The notes under the pieces were generated by a model. It was given only the letters and a program-made list of their open reading frames with translations. It was not told where the DNA came from and made no database searches. DNA of 64,000 bases from assembly GCF_901709675.1 (NCBI RefSeq), contig NC_051087.1, forward strand, positions 13,581,384 through 13,645,383, written 5' to 3'. Position numbers and translations under genes: made by a program. Shown in pieces: positions 46,729 through 56,037 of this stretch; within the stretch, counting starts at the first letter, position 1, and each line of letters opens with the position of its first letter. The DNA is from Syngnathus acus. Its lineage: Eukaryota; Chordata; Actinopteri; Syngnathiformes; Syngnathidae.

Positions 46729-49071
46729 ACCGTATTTTCCGCCCTAAAAGGCGCACCGGGTTATAAGGCGCACCTTCAATGAACGGCCCATTTTAAAACT
46801 TTGTCCATATATAAGGCGCACCGGCTTATAAGGCGCATAAAATAGAAGCTATACTGCATCAAACTGAGGTTGACTAGGGTTGCGGTATGCATCCACTAGC
46901 CAATAACCAACGAGCCCTCTATAAACAATCGCGTTTCTCAAACGATCTCCTATAAAATGATCAGAACTGACTAAAGTTCGATCTAACGCATTGGTACTAC
47001 TTACCTATGTTTCCCTTCCATATCGATCCGTAGATTTACTCGAAACATTAACAGAGCAGCCTATTTTGACATGAAATAGCCTGGTACGTATAGCAGCTAT
47101 CGCAATAGCATTAGCCATCCGCAAAGTCTCACGAGCCTCAGCGAAGTGTAAACAATCGCGTTTCTCAAACGATCTCCTATAAAATGATCGGAACTGACTA
47201 AAGTTCGATCCAACGCATTGGTACTACTTACCTATGTTTCCCTTCCATATCGATCCGTAGATTTACTCGAAACATTAACAGAGCAGCCTATTTTGACATG
47301 AAATAGCCTGGTACGTATAGCAGCTATCGCAATAGCATTAGCCATCCGCAAAGTCTCACGAGCCTCACCTCGCAATCTCCCATGAGCCTCAGCAAAGTGT
47401 AAACAATCGCGTTTCTCAAACGATCTCCTATAAAATGATCGGAACTGACTAAAGTTCGATCCAACGCATTGGTACTACTTACCTATGTTTCCCTTCCATA
47501 TCGATCCGTAGATTTACTCGAAACATTAACAGAGCAGCCTATTTTGACATGAAATAGCCTGGTACGTATAGCAGCTATCGCAATAGCATTAGCCATCCGC
47601 AAAGTCTCACGAGCCTCACCTCGCAATCTCCCATGAGCCTCAGCAAAGTGTAAACAATCGCGTTTCTCAAACGATCTCCTATAAAATGATCGGAACTGAC
47701 TAAAGTTCGATCCAACGCATTGGTACTACTTACCTATGTTTCCCTTCCATATCGATCCGTAGATTTACTCGAAACATTAACAGAGCAGCCTATTTTGACA
47801 TGAAATAGCCTGGTACGTATAGCAGCTATCGCAATAGCATTAGCCATCCGCAAAGTCTCACGAGCCTCACCTCGCAATCTCCCATGAGCCTCAGCAAAGT
47901 GTAAACAATCGCGTTTCTCAAACGATCTCCTATAAAATGATCGGAACTGACTAAAGTTCGATCCAACGCATTGGTACTACTTACCTATGTTTCCCTTCCA
48001 TATCGATCCGTAGATTTACTCGAAACATTAACAGAGCAGCCTATTTTGACATGAAATAGCCTGGTACGTATAGCAGCTATCGCAATAGCATTAGCCATCC
48101 GCAAAGTCTCACGAGCCTCACCTCGCAATCTCCCATGAGCCTCAGCAAAGTGTAAACAATCGCGTTTCTCAAACGATCTCCTATAAAATGATCGGAACTG
48201 ACTAAAGTTCGATCCAACGCATTTGTACTACTTACCTATGTTTCCCTTCCATATCGATCCGTAGATTTACTCGAAACATTAACAGAGCAGCCTATTTTGA
48301 CATGAAATAGCCTGGTACGTATAGCAGCTATCGCAATAGCATTAGCCATCCGCAAAGTCTCACGAGCCTCACCTCGCAATCTCCCATGAGCCTCAGCAAA
48401 GTGTAAACAATCGCGTTTCTCAAACGATCTCCTATAAAATGATCGGAACTGACTAAAGTTCGATCCAACGCATTTGTACTACTTACCTATGTTTCCCTTC
48501 CATATCGATCCGTAGATTTACTCGAAACATTAACAGAGCAGCCTATTTTGACATGAAATAGCCTGGTACGTATAGCAGCTATCGCAATAGCATTAGCCAT
48601 CCGCAAAGTCTCACGAGCCTCACCTCGCAATCTCCCATGAGCCTCAGCAAAGTGTAAACAATCGCGTTTCTCAAACGATCTCCTATAAAATGATCGGAAC
48701 TGACTAAAGTTCGATCTAACGCATTGGTACTACTTACCTATGTTTCCCTTCCATATCGATCCGTAGATTTACTCGAAACATTAACAGAGCAGCCTATTTT
48801 GACAGGAAATAGCCTCGCGGGTACAACAGCTATTCGGTGACGCCCCCTGACTACAGTTGCCGTAATGCTGGGAAGCGATGCGACCTTGTAATTTATTAGT
48901 CGTACTAAAACGTACTGAAACATTTCGGCAGAGCACTGTGTACAACCAGTATGGATCAACAAATTCATCAGTTGATCCATATATAAGGCGCACTGGCCTA
49001 TAAGGCGCACTGTCGGCTTTTGAGAAAATTTTAGGTTTTTAGGTGCGCCTTTTAGGGCGGAAAATACGGTA
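46729..49071. mobile_element. Inner ACCGTATTTTCCG transposon with satellite
   Basis: The ends ACCGTATTTTCCGCCCTAAA and TTTAGGGCGGAAAATACGGT are perfectly inverted for 20 bases. Subterminal AAGGCGCACCGG motifs repeat on both sides. The flanks carry AATAAAGT on the left and AATAAAGA on the right. The uninterrupted sister hAT at about 61620-61650 has a single AATAAAGTAATCAAA at this place, so the duplication is about 8 bp. Most of the element is the 251-bp array. Confidence 0.88.
46915..48835 (+). repeat. 251-bp tandem array, eight units
   Basis: The marker AACAATCGCGTTTCTCAAAC starts at 46924, 47151, 47402, 47653, 47904, 48155, 48406 and 48657. The first spacing is 227, because the first unit lacks the 24-base CTCGCAATCTCCCATGAGCC stretch; the other six are all exactly 251. 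Units differ at very few bases (for example CATTTGTAC for CATTGGTAC in units 6 and 7). Such uniformity points to recent expansion or ongoing homogenisation. No open frame is conserved. Confidence 0.96.
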
Positions 49072-49083
49072 ATAAAGAAATCA

Positions 49084-49317
49084 ATAGTATTGTTGGTTTC
49101 CCTTTTTTGCTAGTGCATCATAGTCAGGAGTAAAATTTGTTGTGGTAATTCTTAGGATAGAGCCGAGGTGTCGGTCCGTTAACCTAGATCTGTGACGGGC
49201 TTTGTTGACGTTCATGTGGCTGAACGTCTTCTCACACACGTAGGTCGAGCCAAATTGTCCACTCTTTTTTAACATTCGGCACTCAGTGTCCACCTTTCTT
49301 TTCTTCGGGCCACTCAT
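49084..49317 (-). pseudogene. Fused transposase N- and C-terminus (78 aa)
   Basis: It reads MSGPKKRKVDTECRMLKKSG, then FGSTYVCEKTFSHMNVNKAR, HRSRLTDRHLGSILRITTTN and FTPDYDALAKKGNQQ. The first 18 residues are the start of a GTF2IRD2-like hAT transposase. The rest is the C-terminal dimerisation end (E.TFS.MN..K...R..LTD.HL). The catalytic middle is gone and the two ends are joined in frame. The sister copy at 61132 shows the same junction. Confidence 0.8.
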
Positions 49318-50164
49318 TTTAATGGAAGGATTCCAGGGGAAGGTTTGTGGGTGGCATTAGCGTAAAACTGTATCTGAAAACTCAGCGCGCGAATTACGAG
49401 AATATTGACGTCACAGCCTACACTCGAAATTCGGCACTGATAGATGAAATTACTACGTACTACTGAGTACGCACACGCACTTGTGAGTGTGCACTGAGCT
49501 TTCTGACACGGCTCCCGGGAGTAAATGCGCGGGCGGGCGCTTCCCCATCTACTGCAGGGAAAATGACCCCCAAAAAAATAATAATACAATTTATTCAGGT
49601 TTGGCGGGCCGGATTAAACGGCGCCGAGGGCCGGATGTGGCCTGCGGGCCGTAGTTTGCCCATGTCTGGTTTAGCCTGTTGTTGCTCGTTCATGACTGTT
49701 CTTGGTGTTGGATTTTGTCGAATAAATTGCCCCCCAAAATGCGACTTATACTCCGGAGCGACTTATATGTTTTTTTCACATTTTTGGGCATTTTATGGCT
49801 GATGCGACTTGTACTCCGGAGCGACTTATAGTCCGAAAATTACGGTATTTGGTTTTCTGTGACGCCCAAACGCGACAGCACTTGTTGCCTGTACGAGCTT
49901 CAACGTCATCGTTGGCACAGGTGTCATATCCATCTGATATTAATATTAGTGCTGTCAGGCAAGCAAAAAAAAATAATCAATTGCAGGATTTGTAATTAAT
50001 TAATTTATATAATCGCAGGTGGCATTAGTTTTTTTTTAATAACACGCACACGCACGCGCATGCACGCGCACCGTCATATGGGGGAATCAAACTCATGGTG
50101 CCTGCACACAAGACAAGCGAGTGTACAACTACACCATCAGCCATCCCCGTCAGCGTCACAATTT

Positions 50165-50311
50165 CGAGATGCAGGCTTTGATTCTGGCTCGGGCCTTTCT
50201 GTGTGGACTTTGCATGTTCTCCTCGGTTTCCTTCCACATTCCAAAAACAAGCACGGTAGGCTGATTGACTCCAAATTGTCCGCAAGTGTGAATGGTTGCT
50301 TGTCCGCAGCT
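50165..50311 (+). repeat. L2-like retroposon, left part before an insertion
   Basis: GTGTGGACTTTGCATGTTCT, CCACATTCCAAAAACAAGCA and GTGTGAATGGTTGCTTGTCC follow the order of the 31.2-kb copy, then stop. The continuation (ATGTGTGTCCTGAGATTGGC) appears at 51080. Confidence 0.75.
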
Positions 50312-51075
50312 GTGTCCAAATTCGCAGACTATGTCCTCCAAGGCCCGTTCGAAGGCTGGGTCCTTCGCAGCCGTGGAAGCGCTACCTCCGTGGATCGCAT
50401 AAGCCGTGGCGAATTTGAACAGGCGGACTATCTCTGTACAAATTAATTAGGCAGCATCCTGCAGTGCACGATATGGTCATAACGTGGCGTCATTTCTGGT
50501 GCGAAAAGACAGCACTGCTGGAGTCCAAATTCACGCAGCCTTCAAACAACCAGCCCTCGAATCTGGCCTGGTTTCTATGGCGATGGGCCGTGAGTTAAGG
50601 CTAGGAAATTGTGACCTTCGCAGCCTTCATTTTGCCTCTCTCGTCTTCTACGCTCTCCTACTCTCTTCTCGACGTTTGATTTTTGATTTGATATGTTTAT
50701 TTTGGCAAGTACATTAACAACACACTTATTACAGATTCATTTCTCATTTGTCTGGCATGATTTATCAAAAAGGGAAGCGGAAGGAATCAATTCTGCTTAT
50801 CTAGTCCCGTCCCGATTACAACCAAGGTTTCACTGCCAGACACTCAATCTAAATGACTACAGTACAACCTATATATACCACCATATACCATGAAGAGAAA
50901 AGTGAGAAACCAAAGAAAAACATAAACCCGTCGCCAGAGAAACGAAGGCTAGTTTCAAAATCTGCATTTGTGTGTCACGTGACGTGCCGTCGGGTTGTTC
51001 CGGAAATGACTTCATGTAGCCTGAAAACCAGCCGAAAAACAGCCTTCTGAGGACACAGCCTGTGAATTGGGACAC
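50312..51075. mobile_element. DNA transposon with GTGTCCAAATTCGCAG ends
   Basis: Left end GTGTCCAAATTCGCAGACTA then TGTCCTCCAAGGC, right end GCCTTCTGAGGACACAGCCT then GTGAATTGGGACAC: inverted over about 33 bases. It interrupts an L2-like repeat. No transposase frame seen. The ends recall PIF-Harbinger/ISL2EU-like elements of fish, but I would not fix the superfamily. Confidence 0.7.
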
Positions 51076-51079
51076 CCCT

Positions 51080-51118
51080 CATGTGTGTCCTGAGATTGGC
51101 TGGCCAATATCTTGAAGT
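51080..51118 (+). repeat. L2-like retroposon, right part
   Basis: ATGTGTGTCCTGAGATTGGC then TGGCCAATAT continues the repeat interrupted at 50311. Confidence 0.6.
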
Positions 51119-51179
51119 TTTGTGGTTTATTTACATGCTAAAATGTCACTCTAATAATAACAAGTGCATACACAACATT

Positions 51180-51795
51180 TCTGTACTTATCATTTATTGA
51201 ACACATAAATCAATAAATTGAGTTTTCATTATGAACTATATAAAACATGAAATATAAAAAAGTCAATAATTTACATAACATTTTATAGTTTGTTGGAATA
51301 TAAGTGTAAACTATACATGTAAGTAAAAGAAATATGTTATGAATAAATATTAAACTAGAAAAAAATAAATATAAAAAATCCAACATATATGTACATATTA
51401 AATAATAGCAGTGCTGCAAAGTTTGGCTGCTGCTTCCTTTTCTTTCTGTGCATTCTTGTAAGTTTGAAGGTAATGGCACCTCAGGTGAGTGACTCCACAC
51501 ATTGGTCGTGATTTTCATTTTACTTTTTTCCGCTCTCAAGCTTACCAGTCCATTGCAGATGCTGCAATTGGCTTTCCCTGGTGTTGGCTCAGTGAAATGC
51601 TGCCATACTAGATTTGATTTTTGTTGTTTTGCATCCAGAAAGCAATTACTAAACAGAGGAAACATAGAAACAACATTTCACTATCTTCAATTATGTCTGT
51701 AATTCCAATATTCTATACACATTTCCAATCTAGTATTAGAATGTATATTTTAAAACTAAAATATATCGGCCAATTGCTATATCGGTCGACCTCTA
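51180..51795 (-). mobile_element. hAT fragment with BED zinc-finger remnant
   Basis: On the minus strand at about 51622-51512 it encodes KSNLVWQHFTEPTPGKANCS then ICNGLVSL, a BED finger with the C..C pair and W-Q-H-F opening. The right border reads TATATCGGTCGACCTCTA, whose complement TAGAGGTCGACCGATATA is a recurrent fish hAT end. The left border was not found. Downstream coding is lost. Confidence 0.65.
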
Positions 51796-51890
51796 CCTAC
51801 CACCCAAAGACTGCTGGAACAGGCTCCAGCATGCCTGCCACCCTCTTGAGAAAAAGCAATTTGGAAGATGAATGTATTAATGAATAATTG
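51796..51890 (+). repeat. Short L2-like tail
   Basis: CCACCCAAAGACTGCTGGAA then CAGGCTCCAGCATGCCTGCC and ACCCTCTTGAGAAAAAGC matches the final part of the family, ending GAAGATGAATG. Confidence 0.6.
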
Positions 51891-54113
51891 CATTTTAATC
51901 TAGTATCTGATAAAAATGCCCAAAGTAAGAATTACAGTTTCAGGACATTACTTAAATAGTAGTGCATGCCAAATCAGTTGAATAAAACAAGAAGAGAAGA
52001 TTTGAAATCCATATTTTTATTGGTGGTGTGCTTGATAAAAAAAATTCAAAAGAAAAAAAGTCAAGCACATCAGCAAATCAATAAGGCAAAGTGTATGTTT
52101 CAAAAATGCAGTACAAAAACCGTCAACTAAAATATAAAGCTAACTCAATACAGCAATTCAAAATTTAGGGATCTCCTGCACCAGTTGTGCCTCTGCTTCA
52201 CACAACCTGTTTGAAAAGTGATGTTTTTTTTTCTTTTATCACAAGTTTTAATTGGCAGTTTTAAAGCATCTGTATTGAAAACTAAGGTAACTAGAGAGTA
52301 CCTCACCATTTGATTAACATGTGAAGCACATGATTAAAACAAAACGAAAAAGATTAACATAGAAAATAATGATTTTTTTATTTAACTGTACAACAAATGT
52401 AAAACAGCAAAAAGAATAACAGAAAACTACTACAAATCACCCTCTCACCAATAATTAAACCACTTTAAATGCAAACAAAATTTTGAAGTTATGATTCTAC
52501 ATGGCGTTAACCTTGAGTAGCACTTGTGGAAATTATTCAACAAGATTATTGATTTGCACACTTTTGAGCAAATGCCTTGCACATCTTTCTCCATTTACTC
52601 CATGTTGCTTTGGTGATATGCCCACCCAAATGATAGCAAGTAACTTCCCTTGCCAAAGTAGCTTCATCTTCAAAAGATAATGTCAAGTCATGGCTGCATG
52701 TATGTGCATCTGCGAAAATACTAAATCCAAGACCAGTCCATCTTTGTGCATATTTTAAACGTGACTTGCAACAGACAAGCACTGGTCACAAAAACAAAGC
52801 CGATTTCTCATTTTGTCTCATGCATGTAGTCCTTGGGTGATAGCAATACATAGTGTATTATCCAATGTTGCAAATTTATATTGTACGGTAGGCATACATT
52901 TTCATCGCTCTACCTGTAGGTCTTTTTATGACAAAGTAATATTGTCACAAGCACAGAGAGAATTTAAGCAATTGAAGCAGGCTAAGCATGTATATTGTAT
53001 CCTCATCTTTCAAAGCCTTAATCGGAAGCATAATTACACTGTGTAACAGTGTAATTTGATGTGGAGGGGGAGAGGGAGGAATAAAGACATAGCGCTTCAT
53101 GCTTCAGGATGGATGTCCTTAAAATAGACACACAGACATCTTTGTATGTGCACCATGTCCCAGCAGAAGACCAAAACAGCCGCTGTAGAAGAAAATAAGA
53201 GCAAAATTGATGTACAGTACACCTTTAATCATTACGTATCACGTTTATAAATTCTTCCGTTTTACGTTTCACTCATTAAGTTGTGCACAGCGATGCTTTT
53301 GTCTGAATTCCTCGTTTTGATAACATCACAGGTCCCTCTTTTCTACTTGTTCTGAGGTGCGGCGCAGAGAAAGAATAATACAGCATATTTGATGCTATTC
53401 ATCTGATACAACTGCTCAAAATACACCCACAAGAAATGAAAACAGAGTGCACGGCTCTAAAATCAGCAGAAAGACTGACACCAATGCTATGAAAACGAGT
53501 CCATCATAGACACGCAATAATATGAAAGTGAAATACAGTTTATTATTTTTGTGTCATTTCAAGTTTAACGTTTTACTGTGTCTGTCATTTCCATAGAACT
53601 TAACCATCAATGAAACAAAGTCTTTTGGCGAATCCTTCTCTATACTGACAAAAGATTTCTGAAACACTTGTCCTTGAACAAGCAGGACTTTGCCCACAGA
53701 TGAGAACAAATGAAATTTGACCAAGCACTTCTTTGAGTTTTTGATGCTGCGGTCGGTGCAATGAGTTGTGTGGCTTCGGAACATTTTGATCTCTCCACTT
53801 CGGCATCCTTGAGTTGTTTGGACTACAAAAGTTTCTCCGAGTAATAAAGATGGCGGATTTGCAAAACCGTTTGGCCACAACCTTTACCTTGTTTGGTAGT
53901 CCCGCCCCAACGGATGCAATGTAATAAATAAAAATACGTAATAGAAAACGGAGAAAACGGAACAAAGTAAAAAATAGCCCCCAAACAGATCATAAAAATA
54001 TCTCTGCAGCGCCTGGAGGGATAGATTACACTTCTCTACAATCTTGGAGACTCCAAGTACACAATGAAATTAATATAAAAGCAAAAAAAGTGGATTTTCC
54101 ATGATGCGTTTTA
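51891..54113. other. kcnq5 intron 1, nothing recognised
   Basis: 2.2 kb, AT-rich. Frames on the minus strand at 52546-52782 and 53554-53965 are open but match nothing I know and have no clear splice context. Confidence 0.4.
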
Positions 54114-54121
54114 TTCTAGCT

Positions 54122-54438
54122 CACAGGTGTCAAACTCAAGGCCCGGGGGCCAGATACGGCCCGCCACATCATTTTAAGTGGCCCGTGAAGATAAATTGTG
54201 CATCAAATTCGTGTGTCATTACTAGAATTGCAAATTGTCTTCACTTTTAATATCTTTTTTTAAAAAATATTTAACCAGTTTTTACTTGTCTGATTTGAAA
54301 ACGAGTTATTTGTCAGTTTGTTTTGTAGCTTTTACTGTATATAATATGACATTTATTTGGGTTGACAGTCATAATGGCCCTCCGAAACAAACTATAACTA
54401 CAATGCGGCCCGCGAAAAAAATGAGTTTGACACCCCTG
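54122..54438 (-). mobile_element. CAGGGGTGTCAAACTC hAT MITE, copy 2
   Basis: 317 bp, ends CACAGGTGTCAAACTCAAGG and ATGAGTTTGACACCCCTG. The octamer TTCTAGCT is exact on both sides (54114-54121 and 54439-54446). It is an inverted match to 39447-39755, sharing for example TTGCAAATTGTC/GACAATTTGCAA and AAACGAGTTATTTGTCAGTT. Confidence 0.93.
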
Positions 54439-54446
54439 TTCTAGCT

Positions 54447-55537
54447 CGTTTTGACACATACTGTGAGTACTGGTTTACCTAAAATACATTATAGTTAAAA
54501 TAAGTAGAGGTGTCTCAGCACAATTTTGATTAATTTGGAGTATGGCAGCCTATATCTGCTTTGACGGGAGTCTCCAGGAATCAACATTGTTAACTATAAC
54601 AAAAACGGTTGGAAAAAGTCAGTGTTGCAACAAAGTTGCAAAAATTGCGTCACTGTACTGAGATTTCATCCAGTGTGACCAGTGAAGATTCAGTTTACTG
54701 TAAAGGAAAAAAAAAAGCCATCCCTGCTTTTTGTACCCCTTCCCCAAAATCTTTATAATTGCCAATATTAATAGTTTAAGATATATACCACCATGATTAA
54801 CATTTTGTTATTTTAAGCTTTTGGAAACATTTTCCAAAATTGCTGTACCATTAAAAATAGCTTACTGTGTTTCAAGTACAAAAATGCAATTCTCTGAAAT
54901 TCATAACTGTATTGTGATAGGGACGGTTTGATGAATGACAAAAGTACATATTGGGGAACGTGGGAGGACCTGGAGGAAACAGAGGGAAAAAAAACACGCT
55001 GGAAAGCTGCCGTGTGGCCAGTATTAATAAGACTTTACTTAAATGTACGTCTAAATGTATATATGAGAAGTAAGCAGCCAATTGAAGCTTGTGGCCGTAA
55101 TCTAATATTCAAACTGTTTCATTTACTGATGACTGGATCGTTAATGGATGGCCACCAAGTTCAAACTAAGGGGCAGTGAAATGGAAGGCTCCTTTAGTAT
55201 GCAAAGTGTCTGAGTGAAAGCGAGGGAAGCTTGTTTTTGCTTTTTTCATCCAGTTGCTCCCGTTACAGACCGTCACTCCGCCCTCATAAACTTGCTCTGT
55301 GAGGAAGAACAAATTACCCAATGATGAGACATTATTGCTCCATTTGAGTTGGTGTAGTTTGTGTTTACATTTTGCAGACAAAAAAATTTACGTTACAACA
55401 AATAATGGGTAGATGTGCCAACTAAATAGCATAAACCCTCAAAGGGATCCCGGCATTAATATTTGGGTGACACGAAAACTAGCTATGTTGGTGTTTCAAT
55501 CAGCTATTAAGTTTTGCGAAAATTGCATCTCACTTGA
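54447..55537. other. kcnq5 intron 1, nothing recognised
   Basis: About 1.1 kb without a supported feature. Confidence 0.35.
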
Positions 55538-55545
55538 GTATAGAG

Positions 55546-56029
55546 CAGGGATTGTCAACCGGTGGTCCGCGGCCTTCTAGTGGTCCGTGACGGTATTGCA
55601 GGTGGTACGCGAAATTGGAAATGGAAAATAATTGTAGCATTTTCTAAAATAAAATGTATTTATTATTTAGACTTGATTTATTTTCTAGCTCATTTTGAAT
55701 TAGGTTACCTAGTGGTCTGTGGCGGTATTGCAGGTGGCACGCGAAATTGGAAATAGAAAATAATTATAACATTTTAAAAAATAAAGTTTATTTTTTATTG
55801 AGACTTGATTTATTTTCCATCTTATTTTGAAAATTATTTACCCATCCAAATTATGTTAAATGTAGCTGAGACTCCTAAAATATATATAACATATAGATGC
55901 AAATAAATAAGCCTGTATAGGTCTATCCTCCTTCGGTGCAAAATAAAATCATATTACGCCAAAGCAGTGGTCCCCGAGTTGCTTCTTGGTTATAATGGTG
56001 GTCCCTTGGATAAAAGTTGAAAACCCCTT
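55546..56029. mobile_element. hAT MITE with internal 132-bp duplication
   Basis: Left end CAGGGATTGTCAACCGGTGG, right end AAAAGTTGAAAACCCCTT. GTATAGAG is exact at 55538-55545 and 56030-56037. Inside, CTAGTGGTC.GTG.CGGTAT begins at 55577 and 55709, and the two 132-bp units are about 85-90% alike by eye. Non-coding. Confidence 0.88.
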
Positions 56030-56037
56030 GTATAGAG

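Larger units (their letters stand above)
46314..49668 (-). mobile_element. GTF2IRD2-like hAT, interrupted by another transposon
   Basis: Left end CAGGGGTGGGCAAACCTTTT, right end CGTAGTTTGCCCATGTCTG. Flanking octamers GTCTAGCC (46306-46313) and GTTTAGCC (49669-49676) agree at 7 of 8. The sister outer element at 59434-59441 has the single uninterrupted target GTTTAGCC (reverse strand), which confirms the insertion. The 3' half holds the fused transposase frame at 49084-49317. A second transposon lies at 46729-49071. Confidence 0.92.
44211..49847 (+). mobile_element. Outer transposon of a nested cluster
   Basis: Left end TACCGTAATTTTCGGACTAT, right end ATAGTCCGAAAATTACGGTA: a near-perfect inverted pair. 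Subterminal GCGACTTATA motifs are also mirrored. At 44516-44563 the plus strand encodes SDTADEEFEGFKDLE then stop, the acidic C-terminal tail of the family's transposase. A sister copy in reverse is at 59390-60075. Two hAT elements have inserted inside (44980-45746 and 46314-49668). A TA duplication at the ends is possible; the flanks give no convincing longer one. Confidence 0.85.

Noticed and set aside
46915-48835. CRISPR-like array
   Set aside because: The 251-base units are contiguous with no unique spacers, and the host is a vertebrate. It is a satellite.
52546-52782. 78-residue minus-strand ORF (MLVCCKSRLKYAQRW start)
   Set aside because: Open but unmatched to any family I know, no splice or promoter context, and isolated in intron. 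It might be a transposon shard; a protein search would decide.
53554-53965. Overlapping minus-strand ORFs of 108 and 121 residues
   Set aside because: Two frames over the same DNA, no recognisable motif and no supporting context.
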